A stretch of DNA of 64,000 nucleotides, taken from NCBI RefSeq assembly GCF_002688565.1, contig NZ_CP024011.1, positions 1,054,001-1,118,000 of the forward strand, given 5' to 3'. This DNA is from Acinetobacter sp. LoGeW2-3 (GTDB taxonomy: Bacteria; Pseudomonadota; Gammaproteobacteria; Pseudomonadales; Moraxellaceae). How positions within the stretch are numbered: the stretch's first letter is position 1; every line of letters begins with the position of its first letter. Position numbers and translations under genes: made by a program. This document shows, piece by piece, positions 8,522 to 22,015 of the stretch. The notes under the pieces were generated by a model. The model was not told where the DNA came from. It ran no database searches and saw only the letters and a program-made list of their open reading frames with translations.

Positions 8522-9718
8522 CTATTGAGCAGTCAGTTTTAATAGCCTGGCTTGAGGACCATCTTCAATTACCCAGATGCCACCATCCTGAGCCTGCACT
8601 ACGCCACGAATACGCGCTTTCATATCTAGTCTTTGGACTTCTTTCGCGGATTGCTGCGCTGTATCTACAATGATAATCGCCTTGGAAGACAGCCCTGTAG
8701 CAATGGCTTTATTCTGCCATTGTGGGAATACAGAGCCAGTATAGAACATTAAAGAGGATGGCGAGATCACCGGTGTCCAATCCAATACAGGAGCTTCAAA
8801 TTCAGGTCGGGTGCTATGATCTGGAATCGGCTTGCCATCATAATGATCACCATTCGAGACAATCGGATAACCATAATTCTTGCCCTTAAGGACTTTATTC
8901 AGCTCATCACCACCTTTTGGCCCCATTTCAATCACCCAGAGCTGTCCTTGTGGATCAAAAGCCAATCCCAATGGATTTCGGTGACCCAAACTCCAGATTT
9001 GCTTGGCAATCTCACCCTGATTCATAAAAGGATTATCCTGCGGAATCGAACCATCAGCATTGAGGCGGATAATCTTACCGGCATTAGATTTCATATCCTG
9101 TGCAGGATCGAACTGTTGACGCTCACCTGAGCTGATCCAGAGCTTGCCATCTGAACCAAAGACGATCCGGTGTCCATAGTGGCCTTGGCCTGAAGAAAAC
9201 TTCGGCACTTGAGTCCAGATTTTTTCAATTTGCGTGAGTTGCGGTGTGCTCTGCTTTAAATCTAGCTTGCTACGAACCACTACCGCACCATAACCACCCT
9301 GACCTTGCTCAGCGTAACTCAGGTAAATCCATGGATTATTGGCGAAGTCAGGATGCAGCGCGACATCACCCAGGCCTCCCTGACCGCCATAGGCCACTTT
9401 TGGAATACCTTTAACTTCAGTCTTTTTCTTTGTTTGTGGATCAAACAGATACAACCTGCCTTTACGCTCGGTAACCAGCAGACGACCATCATTTAATGGT
9501 GCTATCGCCCACGGTTCATTAAACTGGGCGATATTATTCACTTTATAGGCTTGCTGCACCTGTGTAGAAGAGGATGAAGCTACGGATTGAGAAGCGGGCT
9601 TTACCGGCTCTGGACTGTTATTTTGTTCCTGCGAAGTATTATTCTGTGCATGACAGGCAGTCAGGCTATAAGGGATAAAGCCTAAACACAATATTGCTGC
9701 GAGATGAACCTGTTTCAT
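8522..9718 (-). CDS. PQQ-dependent sugar dehydrogenase-like lipoprotein
   Basis: 398 residues. The N-terminus is a lipoprotein signal peptide with lipobox LTAC (Cys about residue 21), followed by a low-complexity Gln/Ser linker of about 40 residues. The remainder is a six-bladed beta-propeller of the soluble aldose dehydrogenase family (GdhB/YliI), with LLVTERKGRLYLFD, GGQGGLGDVALHPDF, GHYGHRIVFGSDGKLWIS and LGHRNPLGLAFDP. The last contains the His/Arg-Asn pattern around the PQQ pocket. It probably oxidises aldose sugars on the periplasmic side of a membrane. Soluble A. calcoaceticus GdhB has an ordinary signal peptide; this homologue appears membrane-anchored. Confidence 0.88.
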   Translation of the reverse strand: MKQVHLAAILCLGFIPYSLTACHAQNNTSQEQNNSPEPVKPASQSVASSSSTQVQQAYKVNNIAQFNEPWAIAPLNDGRLLVTERKGRLYLFDPQTKKKTEVKGIPKVAYGGQGGLGDVALHPDFANNPWIYLSYAEQGQGGYGAVVVRSKLDLKQSTPQLTQIEKIWTQVPKFSSGQGHYGHRIVFGSDGKLWISSGERQQFDPAQDMKSNAGKIIRLNADGSIPQDNPFMNQGEIAKQIWSLGHRNPLGLAFDPQGQLWVIEMGPKGGDELNKVLKGKNYGYPIVSNGDHYDGKPIPDHSTRPEFEAPVLDWTPVISPSSLMFYTGSVFPQWQNKAIATGLSSKAIIIVDTAQQSAKEVQRLDMKARIRGVVQAQDGGIWVIEDGPQARLLKLTAQ

Positions 9719-9857
9719 TGTTATTCTGCGTACTTATTAACATGGATAACCCACAATTTAGCATCCCTGACGCTGGCTAAAAGCATAAAAAGGTTAGAAA
9801 TCGTAAACAGAAATCATCCAAAGCCAGTTTAGTTAAGCAATGATCGTACTAAAACCA

Positions 9858-11660
9858 TCATTTAATGCAGGCTGAATCTCGCTGCACTTTTGCCTGATAT
9901 AACTGCTGATCGGCAGTTTTCAGTAAGCGATCGACATTTCTATAGATATGTTCTGCATCCATGACTGCTGCACCGACACTAATACTAATCCAGGTTTTCT
10001 CATCAGCACGATTAGCATGTTCAATATTTTGTTGACGAATCACCTGACACAGTTGCTGGGCAAATGCTTCAGCTTCCTGCCAGGAAATTTCTGGCAAGAT
10101 AACCGCAAATTCTTCACCACCATAACGTGCCAAGAAGCCATTTTCAGGCAAAATCTGCTGAATAGTCTGAACCAATGTTTTTAAAATATAGTCCCCTTTG
10201 AGGTGACCATAATAATCATTGTAATTTTTAAAATAATCCACATCGATCATAAAAAAGGCCAGTGAACTGTGATTTTCTAAGGCCTGCTCATACTGTTGCT
10301 GGATCTGCTCATTCAGGGCAAAACGGTTATAGGCACCGGTGAGAGAATCCAGACGCACCTGCTCTGCCAGCTTTTGATTGAGCAGGCTAATATCGCGGGT
10401 GCGTTCCTGTACTTTCTGATCCAGTTGCTTATTCCAACGGATCAATTTCTGATTCAGCACCTCAGTATTGATGCTTTGTACCGCATAATCACGACTGAGC
10501 TGGAAAGTAATTAAAATAAAATAGATACAAGAGGTATAAAACCCAATTTCAACCGAATCAATTACTTTTAATGCCAACAAATAATCATGCAGGAAGGTCA
10601 GACAGACCAGCAACACGGCAATAGAATTGACCTTCGAATAACGCATATGCGATTTATGCATGCGATACGCCGCATAAAGCAGATTGATAAAAACCAGGAT
10701 CGCAATACTAAAGCTTTGAAAAAAGAAGCTCTGGAAAGTATAAGGCTGTGCAAACAGCGTAACGGCTACATTCAAACAAATAATCGCTACTGTAATTTTT
10801 AGTAGATAAGGATTTAGCAGTCGATAAGGCAATAAATAGATATAGATCAGGAAGAACAGACAAGCCAGTTCGGTCAGCAGATATTCGAAACGTGTTCCCC
10901 ATACCCAAGAAATATCCGTAAATAGCGTATAAATAAACGGTACTGCAAAGAAGCTACGTAAACTTAAACACAGGATAAACAAGCCTAAAAATAGCAGCAG
11001 ATTACCCGCTTGCGTGCGGACACTACGGAACATGGCGAAGAACACCATAAAACTGCCAATCATGAGCAGGACACCACTCACAACGCTTAAAGGAATGACC
11101 TGACCATAAAATTTATCCAGAATCGGACGATTAAAACCAATCAATATACTGTTTTCCAACCCGCCACGGATATGGTGAAAACTTGAAGCCTGAATGGTAA
11201 TCGTCACTTCGCGCTGTGACGGAAAAAAAGATGCCAGTTTAGGGGCCATCATGGTCTGGTGTTGGTCGGATGTCCCCACCTTCCCCACTTCAATCAACAG
11301 GTGATCATCGACATACATTCGATAAGCACCATACTGATAAGGCACATAGATATACACGGCATGAGAAAGAGCAGATTCGGGTAAGCGAAAGGTTTTCTGG
11401 AAAGTGCCAATATGGTCTTTATGACCTGTTAAAGTCAGAAAAGAATTTGGTAATTGAACTTTTTCTACATTATTGTTATTTGAAGAGAGCGTTTTATTAA
11501 CAGATGTAGGATCAATCAGCTGACCCGGATAAAAATCCCACTCTCCATCCAAATTCACATTCTGTTGCTGGGTAAAATGAAGATCGGTAACCGCATAAAG
11601 CTGACTATGGATCAGGCTGAGCCATATGAACAGGAGGGCTTGAATCAGGATCTGCTGCAT
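9858..11660 (-). CDS. 7TMR-DISM diguanylate cyclase (GGDEF)
   Basis: 600 residues from the ATG at 11660; a TTG three codons earlier is possible. The order is a signal/anchor segment, a periplasmic beta-sandwich sensor domain of about 150 residues (LDGEWDFYPGQL start), seven hydrophobic segments (about residues 180-375), a coiled-coil linker, and a GGDEF domain. This has RYGGEEF (active, GGEEF form) and DVDYFKNYNDYYGH. It should make cyclic di-GMP from GTP in response to an extracytoplasmic signal. No upstream RxxD inhibitory site is obvious. Monocistronic; the ligand is unknown. Confidence 0.9.
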   Translation of the reverse strand: MQQILIQALLFIWLSLIHSQLYAVTDLHFTQQQNVNLDGEWDFYPGQLIDPTSVNKTLSSNNNNVEKVQLPNSFLTLTGHKDHIGTFQKTFRLPESALSHAVYIYVPYQYGAYRMYVDDHLLIEVGKVGTSDQHQTMMAPKLASFFPSQREVTITIQASSFHHIRGGLENSILIGFNRPILDKFYGQVIPLSVVSGVLLMIGSFMVFFAMFRSVRTQAGNLLLFLGLFILCLSLRSFFAVPFIYTLFTDISWVWGTRFEYLLTELACLFFLIYIYLLPYRLLNPYLLKITVAIICLNVAVTLFAQPYTFQSFFFQSFSIAILVFINLLYAAYRMHKSHMRYSKVNSIAVLLVCLTFLHDYLLALKVIDSVEIGFYTSCIYFILITFQLSRDYAVQSINTEVLNQKLIRWNKQLDQKVQERTRDISLLNQKLAEQVRLDSLTGAYNRFALNEQIQQQYEQALENHSSLAFFMIDVDYFKNYNDYYGHLKGDYILKTLVQTIQQILPENGFLARYGGEEFAVILPEISWQEAEAFAQQLCQVIRQQNIEHANRADEKTWISISVGAAVMDAEHIYRNVDRLLKTADQQLYQAKVQRDSACIK

Positions 11661-11763
11661 ACGACACAAAGAAGAAACATTATATTATTAGTATAACATT
11701 TTACTGTTGAGCAGCGTTTAATCGGCAGCAAAAAGGCGATGAATAAAGATAAAAAACAGCCAT

Positions 11764-11795
11764 AAAAAAAGCCCCCTGGCTAGCAGAGGGCTTTT
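11764..11795 (-). terminator. rrn operon terminator
   Basis: On the minus strand a GC-rich stem (AAGCCCTC...GGGGGCTT) is followed by T7. It lies about 10 nt beyond the 5S 3' end. Confidence 0.9.
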
Positions 11796-11805
11796 GGAAT
11801 AATGA

Positions 11806-11919
11806 GCTGGCGATGACTTACTCTCACATGGGAAACCCCACACTACCATCAGCGCTAAGAGGTTTCACTTCTGAGTTCGGGAAGGGATCAGGTGGTTCAC
11901 TCTTGCTATGGTCGCCAGC
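11806..11919 (-). rRNA. rrf: 5S ribosomal RNA
   Basis: About 114 nt. The ends GCTGGCGAC and GTCATCGCCAGC pair, as in gammaproteobacterial 5S rRNA, and the internal CCCGAACTCAGAAGTGAAAC block is the conserved 5S core. It is the last gene of the operon. Confidence 0.96.
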
Positions 11920-12136
11920 ACAACTGGTATGCTTACTCGCTATGGTCTTAACTACGTTGCTTGCGCTTCGTTTGCCTAGCTTTCTTCAAATAGAATTCAT
12001 TAACAGATGTATCTGAGTTGTCGTAGTTTGCGCTTTAGCGTTCACTAAATCAAGTTTTTGTCTGATCGTTAGATCAATATGAAATCAATTGATGCTCACT
12101 TCTTTCGAAGTTCGTATACAACTGCTTGGGTGTTGT

Positions 12137-15030
<2,894 letters not shown>

Positions 15031-15465
15031 ATACAACCCCAAACAGTCGCTCGTACCTACAAGTAGTACTTCGCGTTGCGAACTTAATCGCCACAGTTAG
15101 AGTTTCATGAACTTAATCACTGTACAGCTTCAATTAGATTCATATACCAAAACGCTTGATTCAGTTTAATCGCTAGTACTCATTTAATCACTTCACAGTT
15201 ACCTGTGTTGCTTTCAACGAGTATGAACAAATTATTTCAACTCAAATATATTCTGTTAATGATTTAATGCATCCTCGTCGGACTGCATTACTGTGATAAA
15301 TCACAGAGGTTAATAACAACGAAGCGAATAATACGCCTCTTTATCACTAAGCTCTATAACCTAAGCACTTGATCGCTTATTTCTTAGCTCTTTCCAGTAT
15401 TGTTTGATTACAGTGTAATCATTCAACCTCATTAATTTAAAAAGCAGTGCTTTTAAATTAATTCG
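15031..15465 (-). other. 23S-tRNA spacer
   Basis: 435 nt of transcribed spacer between tRNA-Ala and 23S. Apart from the right arm of the 23S processing stem I see no gene and no further tRNA. Confidence 0.7.
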
Positions 15466-15541
15466 TGGTGGAGACTAGGAGAGTCGAACTCCTGACCTCC
15501 TGCGTGCAAAGCAGGCGCTCTACCAACTAAGCTAAGTCCCC
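15466..15541 (-). tRNA. tRNA-Ala(TGC)
   Basis: 76 nt with encoded CCA. The anticodon loop CTTTGCACG gives TGC. The acceptor stem GGGGACT/AGTCTCC pairs with G-T wobbles. It is in the usual rrn spacer position. Confidence 0.96.
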
Positions 15542-15598
15542 AGCTTATCAATAAGTCAATGTACCGTTCCGTTTCTGTATGAATTGCTTCGTCAGTAG

Positions 15599-15675
<77 letters not shown>

Positions 15676-15736
15676 TCAGATACATCGTCATGAAGAACAA
15701 CTTGTTGTGGATTCTTACCAATCGTCAATCTTTCGT

Positions 15737-17275
<1,539 letters not shown>

Positions 17276-17540
17276 AAAATCAGTAGTACCTTTAAAGGGT
17301 ACCAATCTTGGCTCATCAATTTTCTGACAAATATTTCTCAAATAAACTTCGAGTAATTTCTACCATCAATCAATGAAAATAATTTCGATCGATCAACCAG
17401 TAAAAATCCACACAAGTTGTTCTTCATAATCTCTTAATGATCTTTCTAACATCTCGTCAATGCTAGAAGCTGGACTCAAAACACTAGACAACTCAGCGAT
17501 CCGCTTCGTTCATCACCGTGTATCTCGTCGGTATGGGCTC

Positions 17541-17568
17541 ATTATAGGGCAATTTCTTACACGTGCAA
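17541..17568 (-). promoter_or_regulatory. rrn promoter
   Basis: On the minus strand TTGCAC (17563-17568) and TATAAT (17541-17546) are separated by 16 bp, with a GC-containing discriminator (GAGCCC) typical of stringently controlled rrn promoters. The leader to 16S is about 260 nt. The stretch from 17276 to 17702 otherwise holds no gene. Confidence 0.85.
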
Positions 17569-17702
17569 GCTCTTTTAACTGACACAAATCACGAGTGTAC
17601 TATTTTTATGCACCAATATGAATCATTTTCACCCTATTTCACATATAAATATATGATTATAAAGTAAAAATACTCACAAAATATTTCCGCATCATTTTTT
17701 GC

Positions 17703-18275
17703 TTATTTTTGCGGGCTTGCTGTTTTAATACTCACACTATTAATAACTACGGGTTTCACAGGTACATTTTGATGCATTCCGTAGTTTGCCGTCGGTACAC
17801 CGGCAATTTTATCGATGACATCCATGCCTTTAGTCACCTTACCAAATACCGCATAACCGGCATTCATAGGAGAACGGTTTAAGAAGTCATTATCGACCAG
17901 GTTCACAAAGAACTGGGAACGGGCAGAATCCGGCTGGTTCATACGTGCCATGGCCAAGGTGCCACGCGTATTGGTTAAACCGTTATAGGATTCATTCTTA
18001 ATGGTCGACTTATTATTTGGCTTTTCCACCATATTCGCGTCAAACCCTCCCCCCTGCACCATGAAGCCTGGAATCACCCGGTGGAAAATGGTGCCTTTAT
18101 AGAAGTTAGCTTTTACATACTCTTCAAAGTTCTTGGCAGAGATTGGGGCTTTATCGTTATAAAGCTCAATTTCGATATTCCCCATAGAAGTTTTCATTTC
18201 GACGACTGAATTGGCAGCCAGTGCTGGTAAAGACAAAGCAGTCAAGGCAATTGCATATAATGGTTTTTTTAACAT
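17703..18275 (-). CDS. ppiA: Periplasmic cyclophilin-type peptidyl-prolyl isomerase
   Basis: 190 residues with a Sec signal peptide (cleavage after PALA, about residue 20). The cyclophilin core shows [13 protein letters not shown], the catalytic Arg-Phe-Met segment, then [13 protein letters not shown] and YAVFGKV. It catalyses proline isomerisation in the periplasm. The DNA on its 3' side carries the rrn promoter, reading in the same direction. Confidence 0.93.
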   Translation of the reverse strand: MLKKPLYAIALTALSLPALAANSVVEMKTSMGNIEIELYNDKAPISAKNFEEYVKANFYKGTIFHRVIPGFMVQGGGFDANMVEKPNNKSTIKNESYNGLTNTRGTLAMARMNQPDSARSQFFVNLVDNDFLNRSPMNAGYAVFGKVTKGMDVIDKIAGVPTANYGMHQNVPVKPVVINSVSIKTASPQK

Positions 18276-18379
18276 TTTTTAACTCATCTACTCAGAAGTA
18301 ATGGTTGAGAATCAAGCTATATTAATCTTTGATACCAATTAATGCATTACCCTACCCGACCAATTACAAGAGAATAAGA

Positions 18380-19051
18380 ATGAACGTGCACCGTTTGCAG
18401 GAGAAAAATATTCATCAGTTTCCTCCCTGGCATTTACAGGGAGAAGGTTTTATTTTGAATTATTGGATCACACCACACTTTATTCGTGAATCCCGGAATT
18501 TTGGAATTGCACCTTCACCACTCGGTCGTGTTGTACAGGTGATGCTGGTGCGCTATCACCACTCTCCTGTGGGTCCTTATGATGAACTGCTGATTATGGA
18601 TCACCCTTTAATCAGTCGGCGACGTCTGTCGACCATTCCGAAGATTTATGTTTCTACCCATGAATCTATTGTTCATGGTCAGCATTTATGGGGGATTCCT
18701 AAGGAATATGCAGAATTTGACTGGCAGGAACAGGGACAAGAAGTGATTTGCCATATCACGCATCAAGGGCAAAGCATGACTGTTCGCCTAAAGAAATCCA
18801 AATCTCCACGTTCTTTCTATTTAAATAGTCATCATCTTCCAACGTCCATGTTAAAGATCCGACAAACCTGGAAATCTTTACACTACCAGTTCAGCCCGCA
18901 ATTCCGTGGTTATCTTTCTAAACTTGCTCAGGCAGAGTGGCAGGATACGCAATCTATTTTCCCGGATTTTTCCCGCGCCAAATATATACAGAGCTTTTAC
19001 GTGCCTAAATTTAATCTGATCTTTCCCGAAGCCAAAGTGCATAAAAAGTAG
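18380..19051 (+). CDS. Acetoacetate-decarboxylase-like (ADC superfamily) protein
   Basis: 223 residues from the ATG at 18380 (MNVHRLQEKN, with AAGAGAATAAG before it). A longer frame begins at 18329. GPYDELLIM, KIYVSTHESIVHGQHLWGIP and KEYAEFDW match the core of the acetoacetate decarboxylase fold. Arg/Glu residues are present, but I cannot see a convincing Schiff-base lysine, so decarboxylase activity is not established. The function in Acinetobacter is unknown. Its 3' end abuts the parS palindrome. Confidence 0.65.
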   Translation: MNVHRLQEKNIHQFPPWHLQGEGFILNYWITPHFIRESRNFGIAPSPLGRVVQVMLVRYHHSPVGPYDELLIMDHPLISRRRLSTIPKIYVSTHESIVHGQHLWGIPKEYAEFDWQEQGQEVICHITHQGQSMTVRLKKSKSPRSFYLNSHHLPTSMLKIRQTWKSLHYQFSPQFRGYLSKLAQAEWQDTQSIFPDFSRAKYIQSFYVPKFNLIFPEAKVHKK

Positions 19052-19052
19052 A

Positions 19053-19078
19053 AAAGGTGTTTCACGTGAAACACCTTT
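19053..19078. other. parS centromere site inside a terminator-like palindrome
   Basis: The 16-mer TGTTTCACGTGAAACA at 19058-19073 is identical to the canonical bacterial parS site bound by ParB. It sits inside a longer perfect palindrome with 13-bp arms (19053-19078). The A/T outer arms and a short T stretch mean the same DNA could fold as a terminator between two convergent genes. It lies about 23 kb from the origin, where parS sites normally cluster. Confidence 0.88.
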
Positions 19079-19118
19079 ATTTAAATTTCGCTCTATACCT
19101 TTATATAGATAGCTACTT

Positions 19119-20189
19119 TTAACTTTGCTTATCCCAGAACTTGCGGAAGTGTTTACTCATTTCAATGACATGCTTTTTGGCGCGCCTTGAAATTGTGGTC
19201 AAATTAATAAAGCCATGCGTCTGATCGGTATAGTCGTGATAATGCACTTTGACTCCATGCTGACGTAGCTTATGTGCATAGATGGTACCTTCATCGTGCA
19301 GGACATCATGACCAGCCGTAATCAGATAAGCCGGTGGCAGTTTTTTCAGGTTGCCGTAGGTAGGTGAAATCAGCGGATCATCCAATGCAATTTCATGTCG
19401 CTCTGCATAATGATAAGACACCAGTTCGATATCACTGTCGGTGAGGACCAGACCATCTTTATAAGCAAAATAAGAAGGATGACGGCTTTTAAAGTCCATG
19501 GCTGGATAAATGAGTAGCTGAGCCTGAGGCACATAAATTTTGTCTGCACTGCGCTGGGCTACCACTGCTGCCAGATTACCACCTGCACTATCCCCTGCGA
19601 CTGCAATACGTTTCTTCAGAATTCTGAGCTGCTTGCTGTGTTGATGTGCCCAAGCCAAGGCATCCTCACAAACCTGAACCATTTGTGCAGGATGATGTTC
19701 CGGCGCCAATGGATAGGCCACACTTAATACCTGTGCATGCGCGTGTTTGGCCAGCAACCGACAATATTCATCATGCGTGTCCAGACTACCAATCAGGAAG
19801 CCTCCGCCATGATAGAATATGATCAATGGCAATTTTTTAGCTGGTGCTGGGTGATAGTGACGTGCCTGTACCGTACCACTCTGCAAGAGCAATTGGATAT
19901 CTTCGACATGGCGAATGGCTGTAGGCTTGGATTTCAGCAACTGTATGCTCTGTTCGAAGAAAATGCGTGACTGCGCGATATCTTCTGTAACTATGCCGGC
20001 CTTACCCTGTTTAAGCTGCACGGCCATCAGACATTTTACAAAGGGATCTAATTCAGGATAGTGATAAGGATAATCCAGACTTCTGACAATTCCTTCCTGA
20101 GCAATTTTAGGCAATCGGTCCAGCAGACGTGCTGCGACTCCTTGACCTTTGTCCATCATGGCGTGTACTTGCTGCTTAGATATCACCAT
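19119..20189 (-). CDS. Alpha/beta hydrolase (HSL-family esterase)
   Basis: 356 residues. YHGGGFLIGS is the oxyanion-hole HGGG motif of the hormone-sensitive-lipase family, and GDSAGGN contains the nucleophile Ser. The acid lies in the HDVLHDEG segment and the catalytic His in DQTHGFINL near the C-terminus. It probably hydrolyses short acyl esters. No signal peptide is seen, so it is cytoplasmic. An N-terminal cap of about 100 residues precedes the core. Confidence 0.88.
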   Translation of the reverse strand: MVISKQQVHAMMDKGQGVAARLLDRLPKIAQEGIVRSLDYPYHYPELDPFVKCLMAVQLKQGKAGIVTEDIAQSRIFFEQSIQLLKSKPTAIRHVEDIQLLLQSGTVQARHYHPAPAKKLPLIIFYHGGGFLIGSLDTHDEYCRLLAKHAHAQVLSVAYPLAPEHHPAQMVQVCEDALAWAHQHSKQLRILKKRIAVAGDSAGGNLAAVVAQRSADKIYVPQAQLLIYPAMDFKSRHPSYFAYKDGLVLTDSDIELVSYHYAERHEIALDDPLISPTYGNLKKLPPAYLITAGHDVLHDEGTIYAHKLRQHGVKVHYHDYTDQTHGFINLTTISRRAKKHVIEMSKHFRKFWDKQS

Positions 20190-20396
20190 AGCGTCCTATC
20201 CTTATTCGCTTAATTCTTCATATTTTCTACATGATCAGGGTGTATTTTGACCATATTCTTATACAAGTGCCCACATCAACATACAAATTTAGGCAGATCA
20301 ATAAGCTAATCTAATTTTATCCCCGCTGTCATTGACAATTTAAGCTGACTTATAGGCGTAAATTGTAGGATTGACCTTAACAAGGAGTGCTCACCT

Positions 20397-20900
20397 ATGG
20401 CTGGAAAACTGATATTCGTGTCAATTGCGACGAGCTTATTAGCTGTAGGTTGTGTCGCATTTCCTGAAGATGATTATTATGACGGACGTTATAACAATAG
20501 AGGTTATGACTATCGTTATGATCGCGACAACCGCTATGACCGTCAACGTTGGGAATATGAGCAACAACGACGTTTACAGCAGGAACGTCGCCGAACCGAA
20601 CTGGAACGTCAGCGTTTAGAGCAACAGGGTCGCCAGTTGAATGATCAACGCAGAAGACAAATCGAACTAGATCGAAAACGTCAGCAAGAACGTCAGCGTA
20701 TTGAACAGCAGCGTAAAATTGAACAACAACGTAAAAAAGTCAGCAGTAGTCAAGCGGCCAGAAATCGTGCCGAGGCTGAACGTAAAAAACGCGGACAGCA
20801 GGCTGATGCACGTCGACGGGCAGCTGAGCAGCAGCAACGACGCAAAGCTGAACAGAATCGTAATGAACGTAATAAACGCTGGCAGGAATCACGCCGCTAG
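20397..20900 (+). CDS. Basic, glutamine/arginine-rich lipoprotein
   Basis: 167 residues. A lipoprotein signal peptide with LAVGC (Cys19) is followed by a Tyr/Asp/Arg-rich segment. About 110 residues composed almost wholly of Arg, Gln, Glu, Lys and Ala, which would form a long charged helix or coiled coil, then follow. Low complexity prevents family assignment. It is likely an envelope lipoprotein that might bind peptidoglycan, LPS or nucleic acid; these are guesses. A good AAGGAG site precedes the ATG. Confidence 0.7.
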   Translation: MAGKLIFVSIATSLLAVGCVAFPEDDYYDGRYNNRGYDYRYDRDNRYDRQRWEYEQQRRLQQERRRTELERQRLEQQGRQLNDQRRRQIELDRKRQQERQRIEQQRKIEQQRKKVSSSQAARNRAEAERKKRGQQADARRRAAEQQQRRKAEQNRNERNKRWQESRR

Positions 20901-20970
20901 AATAGTGACGCTGAGCTAGAAAGGAGAAAGCTATTCTAAGTAGAGACTAATCAGAATATATTTCCTTTAT

Positions 20971-20998
20971 AAAAAAAGTCCGATTTCGGGCTTTTTTT
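20971..20998 (+). terminator. Terminator after the lipoprotein gene
   Basis: A run of A and G pairs with CTTTTTTT around a CCGA/CGG core, followed by AATA. It lies about 70 bp after the stop codon. Confidence 0.8.
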
Positions 20999-21041
20999 AA
21001 TATCTATATTAATAGAAATAGATTTTAGATGGTTCTTATAG

Positions 21042-21153
21042 AATAAAACCCCTGAAGTATGTTTCCTCAGGGGTTTTATAGGGTTGTGTTTAAACGAACA
21101 TCCTCTCGTTTATATGCTTCTCAGCAAACTTTTCAGAACTTCCTGTTCTTGAT
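21042..21153 (-). ncRNA. Candidate CsrA/RsmA-sequestering small RNA, copy C
   Basis: About 110 nt on the minus strand, with -10 TAGTAT at 21165-21160. The first hairpin is AGAAC-AGGAA-GTTCT (21149-21135), the same loop as the second hairpin of RNAs A and B. The second is AAACGA/TCGTTT around GAGGATGT (21111-21092). The terminator CCCCTGA/TCAGGGG (21077-21045) has GGA next to the stem, followed by TTTTATT. The gene is diverged from A and B in sequence but alike in size, GGA loops, terminator and upstream box. No open frame explains it. It is probably a third Rsm-type RNA; the function is inferred. Confidence 0.7.
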
Positions 21154-21209
21154 AAATCAATACTAGGCTGATTTGAGTATCTGACCAAGCCGATATTGGC
21201 TTGAATCCT

Positions 21210-21227
21210 TGTAGGCTTTAACTTACA
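21210..21227 (-). promoter_or_regulatory. GacA-box-like upstream element of small RNA C
   Basis: On the minus strand TGTAAGTTAAAGCCTACA matches 12 of 14 fixed positions of the GacA box and is nearly a perfect palindrome. Its centre is about 65 bp before the predicted start of RNA C, as at the other two loci. Confidence 0.65.
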
Positions 21228-21283
21228 CCGTTTTTATAAGTGATTGATAACAGGAATATGAGAAGAAAATTGCTAAATTTCAC

Positions 21284-21399
21284 GCAAAAAAAAAAGCTTA
21301 TCTAGAGAGGATAAGCTTGAAAAACACATTTCAAAATAAGAAGAAACTACAGCGATAGAATCTGAAATGAATAATACGAATTTGATCATTTTTTGTGAA
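21284..21399 (-). ncRNA. Candidate small RNA with its own promoter (minus strand)
   Basis: On the minus strand TTCACA (21399-21394), 17 bp and TATTAT (21376-21371) form a near-consensus sigma-70 promoter. About 50 nt downstream is the hairpin AAGCTTATC/GATAAGCTT (21318-21294), followed by ten T. The predicted transcript is about 80 nt (21364-21284) and may also pair CATTTCA with TGAAATG. There is no coding potential and no GGA-loop series, so it differs from RNAs A-C. The function is unknown. Confidence 0.5.
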
Positions 21400-21463
21400 A
21401 TACTTTATTGCTTAGTTATTAATCGCTTTTATGTCTAAAAAACAATCAATATAAAAATTCAGG

Positions 21464-21498
21464 CAAAAAAATAGCTGAGTCTTGGGGTACTCAGCTAT
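21464..21498 (-). terminator. Isolated minus-strand terminator hairpin
   Basis: ATAGCTGAGT/ACTCAGCTAT with an 8-nt loop, followed on the minus strand by seven T. No gene ends here. The DNA to its right (about 21500-21600) would have to encode an RNA transcribed leftward, but I see no clear promoter. Confidence 0.5.
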
Positions 21499-21876
21499 AA
21501 AAGGGTAAAATGAATCTGGAACAGCAACCCAGCTCGGCTCTCTCCTTCTGAACCAGGTCACTGTTGATGTAGCTATGATGGCGCTTTTGATTTAATTTTT
21601 AAAACAGATAAATATTATTGTTCATATCTAAAAATACGATTCACGAATTTTTATAATTAAAAACATCATTTTATTGAATACTCGTTTTTCTAAAGATTAA
21701 TTTAAGCGCTTAATCATTCAGCTTTTATTGAGTTATGAATATTAAAACTGCTTAGAAATGCTTAGATTTTCATCTTCAAAACTAAAAAATTATCTGCTTT
21801 TTCTTGCTTAAATCAGGCTTGAGATAAAGGAAACACGGACTTTTTCAATAAATCTTAAAATTAATCACTCATTTCG

Positions 21877-21903
21877 CTTGAATTTTGCAGCCCAGCCCCG
21901 ACT
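21877..21903 (+). promoter_or_regulatory. Sigma-32-like promoter of grpE
   Basis: CTTGAAT, a 12-bp spacer and CCCCGACT resemble the heat-shock consensus CTTGAAA-N11-16-CCCCATNT, about 115 bp before the grpE start. Confidence 0.5.
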
Positions 21904-22015
21904 TCTTTAGGTAATTAAGAACTTCCCTAAACCATGGCAGTTCAGCATTAACGCAGTTAACACTGACGCCGAAGGACTGTGCATGTTTAAGAACCCATTT
22001 AAACGGAGTAAATCA

